A stretch of 64,000 nt of DNA from an uncultured Woeseiaceae bacterium (GCA_945787845.1 CALZJH010000007.1:124001-188000); one strand, 5' to 3'; counted from the first letter of the stretch, positions 45,657 through 57,392 are shown. Notes: a model not told the origin generated them from the sequence alone. A program made the numbers and translations.

Positions 45657-46020
45657 GAAAGCCGAAGCCGGCAATAAGCCGGGTTCTGTCATTGACAACC
45701 ATTCATCTGGGATAGCCGTCGCCGGCTACCTCTAGCAACCTACCCGGGAGTCCGTTCGGAACCGACGGTGCGAGCACGCTCGCCTACTCCCCTATTTGGT
45801 CTTGCTCCGGGCGGGGTTTACCGTGCCGCGAACTGTTACCAGTCGCGCGGTGCGCTCTTACCGCACCTTTTCACCCTTACCGACCAAGGCCGGCGGTATA
45901 TTTTCTGTGGCACTTTCCATGGGCTCACGCCCCCCAGGCGTTACCTGGCGCCCTGTCCGAAGGAGCCCGGACTTTCCTCCGCAGCGAACTGCGGCGATTG
46001 TCTGGCCAACTCCGGCTTTC
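45657..46020 (-). ncRNA. rnpB: RNase P RNA, bacterial type A
   Basis: Catalytic RNA that trims tRNA 5' ends. On the minus strand the 5' region reads GGCCAGACAATCGCCGC, then GAGGAAAGTCCGGGCTCC (the CR I core), later GGTAAACCCCGCCCGGAGCA, and near the 3' end GACAGAACCCGGCTTA. The 5' and 3' ends form a 16-bp P1 stem (GAAAGCCGGAGTTGGC with GCCGGCTTCGGCTTTC), which fixes the ends at about 46020 and 45657. Length about 364 nt is normal for type A. Confidence 0.97.
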
Positions 46021-46030
46021 TCGAGCGCGG

Positions 46031-46036
46031 ATTCTA
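46031..46036 (-). promoter_or_regulatory. -10 box of the rnpB promoter
   Basis: TAGAAT on the minus strand about 11-16 bp before the P1-defined 5' end of RNase P RNA. The -35 region (CCGACG, 17 bp away) is weak. The MarR-gene palindrome starts about 30 bp further upstream, so the regulator could touch this promoter. Confidence 0.6.
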
Positions 46037-46066
46037 CACGATCGACTCCGCCCCGTCGGGAACATA

Positions 46067-46112
46067 TTGACAATCCGCTTGTCAATGCTGATATTGACAA
46101 GCGGATTGTCAA
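46067..46112. promoter_or_regulatory. large perfect palindrome (probable MarR-family operator)
   Basis: Two perfect 20-bp arms, TTGACAATCCGCTTGTCAAT and its exact complement, are separated by GCTGAT. Each arm contains its own smaller palindrome TTGACAA-N5-TTGTCAA, giving two typical MarR-size half sites. The second arm ends 16 bp before the MarR-gene ATG. The TTGACA strings could also serve as -35 elements. Confidence 0.8.
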
Positions 46113-46128
46113 ATAGCGTGAGGCCGCG

Positions 46129-46572
46129 ATGACACCCAACGATGCGTACAAAGTGACCTGGCTGATTCGGCGCCTGTTCCGGGCCATGACGGAACTGGCG
46201 GACACGCACCTCAAGGACTCCGGGCTGACAGCCGCCGATCGTGCCGTCATGGAGTTCCTGTATCCGGACCAGGCCCTGACCGTGCCTGACATCGCGCGCC
46301 GCTACCAGGTGACCCGCCAGCACGTCCAGGTCACGGTGAACGGCCTCCTCCAGTCAGGCCTGCTCCGCAGCGAGGACAACCCGCGACACAAGCGCTCGCC
46401 GTTACTGCGGCTCAGCAGCGCCGGCCGCGAGACCTTTGCAGGAATTCGCGACAACGAATCGAGACTTCTTGATGAGTGGTTTTCGAAGGTAGAGATCGCG
46501 GATATCGCGACGACCAAACGTACGCTGGAGACGCTGCTTGACCGCTTGCAGAAGGACACACCTCATGCATGA
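46129..46572 (+). CDS. MarR family transcriptional regulator
   Basis: 147 residues with a winged-helix DNA-binding domain: ADRAVMEFLYPDQALTVPDI near 36-55, recognition helix TRQHVQVTVNGLLQSGLL near 62-79, and the wing NPRHKRSPLLRLSSAGRE near 84-101. The flanking helices dimerise. MarR proteins respond to small ligands or oxidants and usually repress their own gene. No transporter or enzyme gene follows on this strand; rsmI runs toward it. The target may therefore be its own promoter, rnpB, or distant genes. Confidence 0.88.
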   Translation: MTPNDAYKVTWLIRRLFRAMTELADTHLKDSGLTAADRAVMEFLYPDQALTVPDIARRYQVTRQHVQVTVNGLLQSGLLRSEDNPRHKRSPLLRLSSAGRETFAGIRDNESRLLDEWFSKVEIADIATTKRTLETLLDRLQKDTPHA

Positions 46573-46637
46573 CAGGAACGAGGCATGCCCGCACATGCTG
46601 CGCTACAAGCCACCCCGCATTGCGATGACGCTGCTGG

Positions 46638-47480
46638 CTATGAGTCGGCGGCTTGTTTCAGTTCGAGGAGCCGTTCGTAGAGTGCATTCTTTTTTGCGCC
46701 CGTCACTTCGGCGGCAATGCGGGCCGCTTCGCGCGCGCTGAGTTTTTCTCCAAGAAGGCGCAGCAGGCGATCTGCATCGACCGTTGACTCATCTGTCGGA
46801 GCTGCACCCGCGATGACAATAACGAACTCACCTTTGCCGACAATGCTTCCATCCGCGACCCTCTGCGCGAGGGAGCCCAGGGTTTCCTGAACGCACTGCT
46901 CGTGCATTTTGGTCAGTTCGCGCCCGACGAATGCCTGGCGGTCGGCGCCGAACAGGTCGACGAGATCGGCAAGGCAGTCCCCAATCCGGTGAACCGATTC
47001 GTACAGGACAATGGTTCGTTGCTCTCGCACCAGGCCCTCCAGCCAGCGGCGACGTGCTGCCCTCTTCGAGGGTGCGAACCCTTCGAAACAGAAGCGGTCC
47101 GTCGGCAAACCGGCCACTGAAAGCGCCGCCGTTACTGCGCTTGCTCCTGGCAACGGAACGACAGTAATCCGGTTCTCGTGCGCCGCGCGCACCAGGCGAA
47201 ACCCCGGATCGCTGACCAGCGGCGTACCGGCATCGCTGACGAGCGCCACATCTTTGCCATTTTTGAGGGCTTTAATAAGACCGTGAACCGCATGCTCCTC
47301 GTTGTGATCGTGCAACGCCAAAAGTCGGGGTTTCGCGCCGATATTGGATAGCAATCGCCCGGTGTGCCGGGTATCCTCGGCTGCAACGAGATCCACCGTT
47401 GCGAGCGTCTGGCGTGCTCGCGGTGTCAGATCATCAAGGTTGCCAATCGGCGTTGCTACTACAAACAAAGTGCCGCTCAT
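46638..47480 (-). CDS. rsmI: 16S rRNA 2'-O-ribose C1402 methyltransferase
   Basis: Methylates the ribose of C1402, complementing RsmH. 280 residues with the tetrapyrrole-methylase fold: GTLFVVATPIGNLDDLTPRA near 3-22, AEDTRHTGRLL near 34, ALVSDAGTPLVSDPGFRLVR near 78-97 and PLPGASAVTAALSVAGLPTD near 108-127. The C-terminal RsmI HTH region is present. It is divergent from lpoA, as in E. coli. Confidence 0.97.
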   Translation of the reverse strand: MSGTLFVVATPIGNLDDLTPRARQTLATVDLVAAEDTRHTGRLLSNIGAKPRLLALHDHNEEHAVHGLIKALKNGKDVALVSDAGTPLVSDPGFRLVRAAHENRITVVPLPGASAVTAALSVAGLPTDRFCFEGFAPSKRAARRRWLEGLVREQRTIVLYESVHRIGDCLADLVDLFGADRQAFVGRELTKMHEQCVQETLGSLAQRVADGSIVGKGEFVIVIAGAAPTDESTVDADRLLRLLGEKLSAREAARIAAEVTGAKKNALYERLLELKQAADS

Positions 47481-47512
47481 CGGGCTTAGAATCCGTATCC
47501 GGTTTAGACATT

Positions 47513-49489
47513 ATGAAACGTAAGCTCCGACATCCTGCATGCGAACGACGCTCACTGGCAAGCGTGGTTTTTCTGCTCACCAGTTTCCTTGTTTTCAGCG
47601 GTTGCGAAACAACCGGTGGCGGGCCCTTTGGCGGTTCGTCGGAGAACCGCGCCGAACGCATGGCGCGCAATGGCGATCATGCCGCGGCGGCCGGCGCCTA
47701 CATGGGACTGGCCGTGGATGCGACAGGCAGCGAGCGGGATCGTTACACCCTGCTCGCGGTCGAGCAGTACCTGGACGCCGGCGATGAATCGCGCGCACGC
47801 AGTGCGCTCAGGGGTGTCGCAAAACCGGCCTCTGGAAACCTGTTGCCACTTTGGACGACCAACGAGGCGGCGCTGCACCTCTACAACGGCAACGCCGATG
47901 CCGCGCTGAATTTGCTCGAGCCTCTGAGCCGCGAACCCCTGGCGCGGCGCGATCGCTTGCGCGTCGAAGCCCTGCGTGCCGACGCCTGGATCCAGAAGCA
48001 GGACCCGATGCGCGCCATCGAGTTGATGACCCAGCGCGAGACCTGGATCGATGATCGCCGCGGTATCGAAAGTAATCGGGCACGATTATGGCAGGGCCTG
48101 CTGTACAGCAGTCCCCAGGTTCTGCGCGCGGCAGCGGAGGACAGTCTCGACCCGGTAGTTCGGGGCTGGCTCACGATTGGTTCGCTTGCCGCATCGACAG
48201 GACAACAAGGTGTTGGCTGGAGCAATGGCGTCGTGCGATGGCGCAGCGAGAATCCCGATCACCCTGCGATGACGATCCTCGGAGACCTCGAACTACCTGA
48301 ACACCTGCTGCTTGAGTACCCGCGACAAGTTGCGCTGCTCCTGCCGCTTTCGGGACGCCAGGCTGCCGTCGGACGCGCCATTCAGAATGGGTTCCTCGGC
48401 GCGTATTTCGCGACCGCCTCCGGGCTCGACGATCGCCAGGTCATACGGATCTACGATGTGCTCGCCGAGGGCGGCGCTAGCGCAGCTTATGCCACAGCTG
48501 TTGCTGAAGGCGCCGAGTTTGTGGTCGGCCCCCTGCTCAAACGCCACGTGACCGAACTCGCAAACGACATCCTCGTGCCGGTGCCGGTCCTGACGCTGAA
48601 CAATCTGCCTGATGACACGCTGCCACCGCCAGGGCTCTATCAATTCAGCCTGTCTCCCGAAGACGAGGCTATGTCTGCCGCGCAGCGAGCCCTGAGCGAG
48701 GGACACCAGCGCGGCGTCGCACTGGTGCCCAACAACGACTGGGGTCGCAGGCTGCTGACAAGTTTCACGACCGAGTTCGAAGGGCTGGGCGGTACCTTGC
48801 TCGACTACCGAACCTACACACCGGGCATGCAGGACTTTTCGAACGAGATCGAGAACCTGATGGGCCTCACGGGCAGCGTCAACCGCTACCAGCGAATGCG
48901 CGCAAACGTCGGTAGCCCGCTTCAATTCGATCCGCGCCGACGCCAGGACACGCAGTTCATTTTCCTCGCGGTCAATGCCGCCACCGGCCGCCTGCTCAAG
49001 GCGCAGCTCAAGTTTCATTACTCGGGTGACATTCCCGTATTTTCGACGTCCACGGTCAACGCGCTCGACAGGCGATCCAATGCCGACCTGAACGGCATCA
49101 TGTTTGCGGACATACCGTGGCTCATCGACCCACAGCCATGGATCGAGCATCTGCCGGCACAGTTCGCCGAACACTGGCCCGAGGAACGCCGCCTCTCACG
49201 CCTGCACGCGATGGGCTATGACGCATACAACCTGATCGCCTCGCTGTACGCAGCCCGTGGCGGCATGATGACCGAACTCGACGGTGCGACGGGCACGCTG
49301 TACCTCGACACGAACGGGCGTATTCATCGGCGGCTCGCCTGGGCACAGTTCCAGCGTGGCGAGGTTGTCGCATTGCCGGGCCGGGAAGACATCGGTGGCC
49401 CGATCCAGGACATCAGCGATGATGGGCAGATCATCATGCCGGGTGCCGCCGACGAGTCGCCGTGGGACGTAGATCAACAGGATCGCTAG
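47513..49489 (+). CDS. lpoA: penicillin-binding protein activator LpoA
   Basis: Outer-membrane lipoprotein that activates PBP1A. 658 residues from ATG 47513. A signal peptide with lipobox VFSGC places the lipidated cysteine at about residue 31. The N-terminal half is TPR-like helical repeats; the C-terminal half (about 265-620) is a periplasmic-binding-protein fold containing RQVALLLPLSGRQAAVGRAI, GAEFVVGPLLKRHVTEL and FADIPWLI. It overlaps yraN by 28 bp and is divergent from rsmI. Confidence 0.93.
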   Translation: MKRKLRHPACERRSLASVVFLLTSFLVFSGCETTGGGPFGGSSENRAERMARNGDHAAAAGAYMGLAVDATGSERDRYTLLAVEQYLDAGDESRARSALRGVAKPASGNLLPLWTTNEAALHLYNGNADAALNLLEPLSREPLARRDRLRVEALRADAWIQKQDPMRAIELMTQRETWIDDRRGIESNRARLWQGLLYSSPQVLRAAAEDSLDPVVRGWLTIGSLAASTGQQGVGWSNGVVRWRSENPDHPAMTILGDLELPEHLLLEYPRQVALLLPLSGRQAAVGRAIQNGFLGAYFATASGLDDRQVIRIYDVLAEGGASAAYATAVAEGAEFVVGPLLKRHVTELANDILVPVPVLTLNNLPDDTLPPPGLYQFSLSPEDEAMSAAQRALSEGHQRGVALVPNNDWGRRLLTSFTTEFEGLGGTLLDYRTYTPGMQDFSNEIENLMGLTGSVNRYQRMRANVGSPLQFDPRRRQDTQFIFLAVNAATGRLLKAQLKFHYSGDIPVFSTSTVNALDRRSNADLNGIMFADIPWLIDPQPWIEHLPAQFAEHWPEERRLSRLHAMGYDAYNLIASLYAARGGMMTELDGATGTLYLDTNGRIHRRLAWAQFQRGEVVALPGREDIGGPIQDISDDGQIIMPGAADESPWDVDQQDR

Positions 49490-49842
49490 GCGAACACGCC
49501 GAACAACTCGCCTTTCGCTATCTCATCGATCGCGGCCTGCAACCCGTCGCGCGTAACTTTCGTACGCGCGGGGGCGAGATTGACCTGATTCTGCTCGATG
49601 GGGATTGCCTGACGTTCGTCGAAGTCCGCTGCAGGCGCTCTGCGCGATTTACAGACCCGGGACACACTGTTGACCGCCACAAGCAGCGCAAGCTGGTACG
49701 CACCGCCGCGCTGTTCGCCGCACGTCATCGCGCTTATGCGCAGCACGTCATGCGTTTCGATGTCGTCGCGATCGAAGGCGACCAGTCCCCGACGATCCGC
49801 TGGATCAGGGACGCCTTTCGTCCCAATGACTCAGCGCTCTGA
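49462..49842 (+). CDS. yraN: YraN family endonuclease-like protein (UPF0102)
   Basis: 126 residues from a GTG at 49462 that lies inside the end of lpoA. The nuclease-like motif GGEIDLILLDGDCLTFVEVR near 37-56 and VDRHKQRKLVRTAALF near 70-85 define the family, which has the fold of Holliday-junction-type endonucleases. Its role is not established. The stop is eight bases before a 266-bp palindromic element. Confidence 0.93.
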   Translation: MGRRSTGSLGEHAEQLAFRYLIDRGLQPVARNFRTRGGEIDLILLDGDCLTFVEVRCRRSARFTDPGHTVDRHKQRKLVRTAALFAARHRAYAQHVMRFDVVAIEGDQSPTIRWIRDAFRPNDSAL

Positions 49843-49850
49843 CCCCTGCT

Positions 49851-50116
49851 AGTGTACCTCGTCACTCATATTGACACGTTCAGCGAGTCAGGAAGCAGTC
49901 AGCTGCAAGGCGTGCCTCGCAGGCAATGGCCCGGTCCTTGTCAAGAGGTACAACGCCGCAGATGGCCGCTTCCTGACTCGCCCGGAGGGAGCTTTCCCTG
50001 GAGGCCATTGCCGCGTTCCAATCGTTGCAAAGGGCCGGCCATTCGCTGCCGATTGCGCCTTGCACTGGCCTCCAGGGAAAGCTCTGAATGTATCAATATG
50101 AGTGACGAGGTACACT
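49851..50116. repeat. composite palindromic element of two inverted hairpin units
   Basis: Left unit 49851-49981 and right unit 49989-50116 (inverted), with a 7-bp spacer. The outer 35 bp of each (49851-49885 and 50082-50116) are identical at 32 positions. Inside, the left unit has a perfect 14-bp stem (49883-49896 with 49968-49981) and the right unit a perfect 19-bp stem (49989-50007 with 50066-50084); these stem sequences are unrelated to each other. The loops of about 60-70 nt are similar after inversion (shared TGCAAGGCG, AATGGCC, AACGC). No transposase gene or clear target duplication is seen. Confidence 0.85.
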
Positions 50117-50119
50117 TGA

Positions 50120-50740
<621 letters not shown>

Positions 50741-51139
50741 CTATTTCACAATGGTGAGATGAGGGCGCGAACGCGTCTCCTCGACTTCTTCCTGCAATTC
50801 CGGCGGCTCGCCGTGGTCGGTGTCATGCGAGAAAATCATGCCCTGTCCGGTCTCGCGCGCGTAGATCCCCAGTACCGACCGGATCGGAACCCAGACATCA
50901 AAAGGCACCCCGCCAAAGCGCGCCCGGAAACTGACAGCATCATTCGTTAGCTTTAGATTATGCGCTGCCGTCTCGCTGATATTCAGGATGATCTTGCCGT
51001 CCTTGATGTGCTCCTGAGGCACGGCAACGCCGTCGAATGACGTATCGACGACAATATGCGGTGTATGGCTGTTATCGCCCATCCACTCATGCATGGCGCG
51101 AATAAGATACGGACGTTTTGAGCGACTGGATTGAATCAT
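50741..51139 (-). CDS. sspB: ClpXP protease adaptor SspB
   Basis: Delivers ssrA-tagged proteins to ClpXP. 132 residues from ATG 51139; the frame extends upstream, but SKRPYLIRAMHEWMGDN at the start matches the SspB N-terminus. The Sm-like core spans about 20-110 (for example AVSFRARFGGVPFDVWVPI). The C-terminal ClpX-binding tail RPHLTIVK is intact after an acidic linker. It follows sspA after a terminator. Confidence 0.94.
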   Translation of the reverse strand: MIQSSRSKRPYLIRAMHEWMGDNSHTPHIVVDTSFDGVAVPQEHIKDGKIILNISETAAHNLKLTNDAVSFRARFGGVPFDVWVPIRSVLGIYARETGQGMIFSHDTDHGEPPELQEEVEETRSRPHLTIVK

Positions 51140-51194
51140 TTGCAGTAGCTTACCATCGTTTCGGATAGCTGCGCGGGACCTAACATAACCCACA

Positions 51195-51229
51195 TAAAAA
51201 AGGGGTCCGGGCGCTTAACGTAAGCGCCC
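51195..51229 (-). terminator. terminator between sspA and sspB
   Basis: On the minus strand GGGCGCTTA pairs perfectly with TAAGCGCCC across a three-base loop, followed by GGACCCC and TTTTTT. It would end or attenuate the petABC-sspA transcript before sspB. Confidence 0.85.
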
Positions 51230-51245
51230 AAACACCGCAGCATCT

Positions 51246-51875
51246 TTATAGCCGCATTTCCTGTTCCAGCTCCGTGAGGCTTTGCTGGAAAGAACGACGC
51301 GCAAACACGCGGTTCATGTAAGCCTCGATGGGCTCGGAATCGGGACCCAGGTCGATTCCGTAAACGGGCAAGCGCCACAACAGCGGTGCGATCGTGCAAT
51401 CCACGAGCGAAAACTCTTCACTCAGGAAGTACGGGCGGGCGCCGAACAGCTCGGTGCTTTGCAGGATGCTCTCACGAAGCATCTTGCGCGCCTTGCTACC
51501 CAGCTTGCCGTCGCCGCCGTTCTCAGCCTCTTCGGCGATCGAGTACCAGTCGGTCTCGATACGGAACAGCGCCAGGCGAAACTGGGCACGGGTGACCGGA
51601 TCGACCGGCATCAACGGAGGATGCGGAAAGCGCTCATCGAGATACTCGATGATGACGCGGGAATCGTACAGCGTCAGGTCACGATCAACGAGCGTCGGTA
51701 CCGAGTGGTACGGGTTCAGATCCATCAGGTCTTCCGGCAGATCCGGTCCCGGGATATTGGCGATTTCGATATTGATGTTCTTCTCGGCCAGCACCAGTCG
51801 CGTGCGATGACTGTGGATATCAGTCGGCCGGGAGAAGAGCGTCATTACAGAGCGCCGGTTTGCTACTACTGCCAT
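51246..51875 (-). CDS. sspA: stringent starvation protein A
   Basis: RNA-polymerase-associated protein with a glutathione-S-transferase fold but no GST activity. 209 residues from ATG 51875, which shares one base with the petC stop. VMTLFSRPTDIHSHRTRLVL near 10-29, NPYHSVPTLVDRDLTLYDSR near 53-72 and IIEYLDERFPHPPLMPVDP near 74-92 are typical. The bc1-sspA order is common in Gammaproteobacteria. Confidence 0.95.
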   Translation of the reverse strand: MAVVANRRSVMTLFSRPTDIHSHRTRLVLAEKNINIEIANIPGPDLPEDLMDLNPYHSVPTLVDRDLTLYDSRVIIEYLDERFPHPPLMPVDPVTRAQFRLALFRIETDWYSIAEEAENGGDGKLGSKARKMLRESILQSTELFGARPYFLSEEFSLVDCTIAPLLWRLPVYGIDLGPDSEPIEAYMNRVFARRSFQQSLTELEQEMRL

Positions 51876-52630
51876 CAGGTCACGTCCTTCCAGATTGCTT
51901 TCTTCAATTGCGTTGCGAGGATAAAGAAGAAGATCAGGAACATCAGGACCCACACGCCAAGCTTGCGGCGATCTGAACGTACTGGCTCGGCGATATAGGC
52001 CAGGAAGTTGACCGTGTCACGCACAAAGTCATCGTAATCCTCAGCGTCCATACTGCCGGCGCTCAGCAGTTCGAATCCCTCGAACGTCGTGGTTACCGAT
52101 CCGTCCTTATTCTCATGGTCCTCAAAATGTGCCGTCTGGTAGCCCTGCAGCTCCCACAGCACATGCGGCATGCTCGTTCCCTGCAGAACGACGTTGTTCA
52201 CGCCGGTCGGGCTGTCTTCGGAAACGTAGAAGCCTTTGAGGAAATTGTAGACGTAGTCAGCGCCCTTGGCGCGGGCCATGAGCGACAGGTCCGGGGGTGC
52301 CTTACCGTACCAGCGCTTCGCATCTTCAGCCGGCATCGATGCCTGGATCGTCTCAAACGTCTTTTCGGCGTTGAACATCAGGTTATCGATAAGCTGTTCT
52401 TCCGACAAATCGAGATCCTTGCCGATCGTGTTGTAGCGCACGTATTGTGCCGAATGGCAGCCGGCGCAGTAATTCATGAAATTTCGCGCGCCGCGCTGCA
52501 GTGACGCCACATTCCCGGGTTCGAGCTCGGCGGGTTCAAAGTGAGTGGCGCCACCCGCTGCATAGCCCTGCGATGCAACGAGGCACGCGCCCAGCGCCAG
52601 AACGCTGGCGATTCTCTTGAGATTAACCAT
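51875..52630 (-). CDS. petC: cytochrome c1 of the bc1 complex
   Basis: 251 residues from ATG 52630, overlapping petB by eight bases. A signal peptide ends near residue 24 (SQGYAAGG). The heme site NYCAGCHSAQYVRYN is near 52-66, and the axial methionine lies in GTSMPHVLWELQGYQ near 150. A C-terminal transmembrane helix (LGVWVLMFLIFFFILATQL near 225-243) anchors it. It passes electrons from the Rieske protein to soluble cytochrome c. Confidence 0.95.
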   Translation of the reverse strand: MVNLKRIASVLALGACLVASQGYAAGGATHFEPAELEPGNVASLQRGARNFMNYCAGCHSAQYVRYNTIGKDLDLSEEQLIDNLMFNAEKTFETIQASMPAEDAKRWYGKAPPDLSLMARAKGADYVYNFLKGFYVSEDSPTGVNNVVLQGTSMPHVLWELQGYQTAHFEDHENKDGSVTTTFEGFELLSAGSMDAEDYDDFVRDTVNFLAYIAEPVRSDRRKLGVWVLMFLIFFFILATQLKKAIWKDVT

Positions 52631-53873
52631 GGTAGACCACCCTGTCCGGCACCGGCTTCGTCTTGTCCATGGCCGTATAGAACGGCATGAGCAGGAAGAA
52701 CGCGAAATAGAGCACCGAGAAAACGCGAGCCAGCAAAACGTATGTCGGAGTAGCTGCCTGCAGGCCAAGCCATCCCAGCGTGATGAAGGTTACAACGAAC
52801 ACGCTTAGCGCCGTCTTGTACATCCAGCCGCGGTAGCGAATCGACCGCACCCGGCAACGATCCAGCCACGGCAGGAACACCGGCAGCACCACGGCCATCG
52901 CAAACAGGATGAAGCCCCAGAGCTTGTCGGGGACTGCGCGCAGGATCGCGTAGTACGGCGTGTAGTACCAGACCGGCGCAATGTGCTCCGGCGTCGCCGT
53001 CATGTTCGCGGGTTCGAAATTCGCGTGCTCGAGGAACAGCCCGCCCATGTCCGGCGCAAAGAACACAACCGCCGAGAAGATCATCAGGAAGACGATGATG
53101 CCGACGAGGTCTTTCGACGTGTGATGCGGATGGAACGGCACGCCGTCGAGCGGAACGCCGTCCGGGCCCTTGTTCTTCTTGATTTCGATGCCGTCGGGGT
53201 TGTTCGAACCCACTTCATGCAACGCCACGATATGGACGAAGATGAGGCCAATCAGCGCCAGCGGCAGCACGATGACGTGCAGAGCAAAGAAACGGTTCAG
53301 CGTGATGTCCGAAATCGAGTAGTCGCCGCGAATGAGCTCCACGAGCGCATCACCGACAACCGGGATAGCGCCAAACAGCGAGATGATCACCTGGGCGCCC
53401 CAGTAGGACATTTGTCCCCAGGGCAGCAGGTAACCTGCGAAGCCTTCGGCCATCAGCACGAAAAAGATCAGCATGCCGATCAGCCAGATCAGCTCACGTG
53501 GTTTCTTGTAGGAGCCGTAGAGCATCGCGCGGAACATGTGCAGGTACACGACGATGAAGAAGAACGATGCGCCGGTGGAATGCATGTAGCGAATCAGCCA
53601 CCCCCATTCGACATCGCGCATGATGTACTCAACCGACGCAAACGCATCCGCTGCGGCCGGCTTGTAATTCATCGTCAGGAAGATGCCGGTCACCAGCTGG
53701 ATGACGAGGACCACCATCGCCAGCACACCAAACACGTACCACCAGTTGAAGTTCTTCGACGCGTAGTACTCGGTGACGTGATACTTCAGAGTAGACGTCA
53801 GCGGGAAGCGATCGTCGATCCACTTTATGAAGCCGCCCTGCGGCTTTCCAACTTCTGCTTCAATTCTGGACAT
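52623..53873 (-). CDS. petB: cytochrome b of the bc1 complex
   Basis: 416 residues, about eight transmembrane helices with paired heme-b histidines (HSTGASFFFIVVYLHMFRAM near 93-112 and FFALHVIVLPLALIGLIFVH near 191-210). The quinol-oxidation motif appears as PVWYYTPYYAILRAVPDK near 291-308, where YYTPYYA replaces the PEWY-type sequence. WGAQVIISLFGAIP near 152 is the other quinol-site block. It starts one base after petA. Confidence 0.96.
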   Translation of the reverse strand: MSRIEAEVGKPQGGFIKWIDDRFPLTSTLKYHVTEYYASKNFNWWYVFGVLAMVVLVIQLVTGIFLTMNYKPAAADAFASVEYIMRDVEWGWLIRYMHSTGASFFFIVVYLHMFRAMLYGSYKKPRELIWLIGMLIFFVLMAEGFAGYLLPWGQMSYWGAQVIISLFGAIPVVGDALVELIRGDYSISDITLNRFFALHVIVLPLALIGLIFVHIVALHEVGSNNPDGIEIKKNKGPDGVPLDGVPFHPHHTSKDLVGIIVFLMIFSAVVFFAPDMGGLFLEHANFEPANMTATPEHIAPVWYYTPYYAILRAVPDKLWGFILFAMAVVLPVFLPWLDRCRVRSIRYRGWMYKTALSVFVVTFITLGWLGLQAATPTYVLLARVFSVLYFAFFLLMPFYTAMDKTKPVPDRVVYHG

Positions 53874-54464
53874 TTATGCTGCTCCCGTGTCCTGACCGAT
53901 GAGAATCAGGTCATCCCTGACAAATCGGTGCGGCGGCACCCGCAGATTGCTCGGTGCGGGGACGCCCTTATAGACGCGCCCGGCGAGATCGAACTTCGAG
54001 CCGTGGCACGGACAGAAGAAACCGCCGCCCCAGCCCTCAGCCGGTCGTACCTCGAAATCTTCGAGCGGCGCACAACCGAGGTGCGTGCACGAGCCTTCGA
54101 CAATAAGGTATTCGGGCTTGACCGAGCGCGTGTCGTTGGCCGCGTAGTCGGGCTGATGGTCGGCAAATTCGGTGGAATCCGGGTCGCGCAAGTTGTCGAG
54201 GCCCTCGGGCAGCTTCGCCAGCATGTCCTCGGTGCGTCGCAGGACAAAGACGAGCTTGCCACGCCACAGCACACGCACCATCTCGCCTGGCTGCATTGAG
54301 CCGAGCGGAACCTCAACCGGCGCGCCAAGCGCCTGGGCACGAGCACTGGGTTTCAGCGACGATATGAAAGGAATTGCCACCAGGCCGGCGCCGATAACGC
54401 CAGTCGTCACGGTTGCAACGGTTAAAAAATGACGCCTATTGCGATCAAGGTCGTCTTCGGTCAT
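53874..54464 (-). CDS. petA: Rieske iron-sulfur subunit of the bc1 complex
   Basis: 196 residues. An N-terminal anchor with a twin-arginine-like [10 protein letters not shown] precedes the membrane helix (about 11-35). The [2Fe-2S] ligands are in [11 protein letters not shown] near 129 and [17 protein letters not shown] near 151-167. It is the first gene of petABC-sspA. A TATAAT -10 element on the minus strand at 54609-54614 would give a leader of about 140 nt. Confidence 0.97.
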   Translation of the reverse strand: MTEDDLDRNRRHFLTVATVTTGVIGAGLVAIPFISSLKPSARAQALGAPVEVPLGSMQPGEMVRVLWRGKLVFVLRRTEDMLAKLPEGLDNLRDPDSTEFADHQPDYAANDTRSVKPEYLIVEGSCTHLGCAPLEDFEVRPAEGWGGGFFCPCHGSKFDLAGRVYKGVPAPSNLRVPPHRFVRDDLILIGQDTGAA

Positions 54465-54608
54465 CAGGCACTCCCTTAAGCCGCTCTATTTTCGAGGGCC
54501 CCTAATTCAGCGCTTTTTTGCTTTGTTTCGAAACTGGTAGATTTGCAGCAAACCCGGTTTGCCGTCAGGATGACGGATGCCCCGGACCTAGGTGCGGAAC
54601 CACGGCGC

Positions 54609-54614
54609 ATTATA
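54609..54614 (-). promoter_or_regulatory. consensus -10 box upstream of petA
   Basis: TATAAT read leftward, in CGTGTATAATGCG. A -35 is not obvious at 17 bp. It is the only consensus -10 in the 234-bp divergent region between petA and the DegS-type gene. A GGGCCTG/CAGGCCC hairpin at 54660-54677 lies between it and the protease start. Confidence 0.5.
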
Positions 54615-54698
54615 CACGCGGCCAAACGAGATTGGCTAGGTGCTAACAAGAGACATTTAGGGCCTGTTCACAGGCCCAAAGACAATCCAGGACTTCGC

Positions 54699-57026
<2,328 letters not shown>

Positions 57027-57275
57027 TCAGGCTCCACCACTCGCTGCCTGCCACTCCCCCGGCGTCATCGCCTTGATGGACAGCGCGTGAATCTCGTTAC
57101 CGACGAGCGCCCCCAGGCAGCGGTAGACGAGCTGGTGCCGAGCCAGTGGCCGCTTGCCTTCGAATTCTCCGGCCACGATCAGCGCCTCGAAATGCGTATT
57201 GTCGTCACTCATGACCTTGACGATCGCGTCCTCGAAGCCTTGCTCAATTAAACGGGTTATTTCAGATGGATCCAT
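57027..57275 (-). CDS. ibaG: BolA family protein IbaG
   Basis: 82 residues from ATG 57275. It has the BolA fold with the conserved EGKRPLARHQLVYRCLGALV near 40-59 and helix EITRLIEQGFEDAIVKV near the start. BolA proteins partner with monothiol glutaredoxins and act in acid or envelope stress and Fe-S handling. The ibaG-murA pairing is the same as in E. coli, but the mlaFEDCB genes that usually precede it are absent. Confidence 0.93.
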   Translation of the reverse strand: MDPSEITRLIEQGFEDAIVKVMSDDNTHFEALIVAGEFEGKRPLARHQLVYRCLGALVGNEIHALSIKAMTPGEWQAASGGA

Positions 57276-57392
57276 ACCAATGCGGGTCCGGAAGAAACCT
57301 AAGGGCGCGCAGTGTACCCGTAATTTGATCGAGGTCCCAACGATGAACGCGGTTTTGTGTATCATATTCGGCCCTTTCGCAAGCAAACGTCT

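Noticed and set aside
46564..46741. Short frame overlapping the MarR-gene stop, as if a second operon gene followed
   Set aside because: It runs antisense into rsmI and has an Arg-rich artefact composition; no transporter or enzyme domain.
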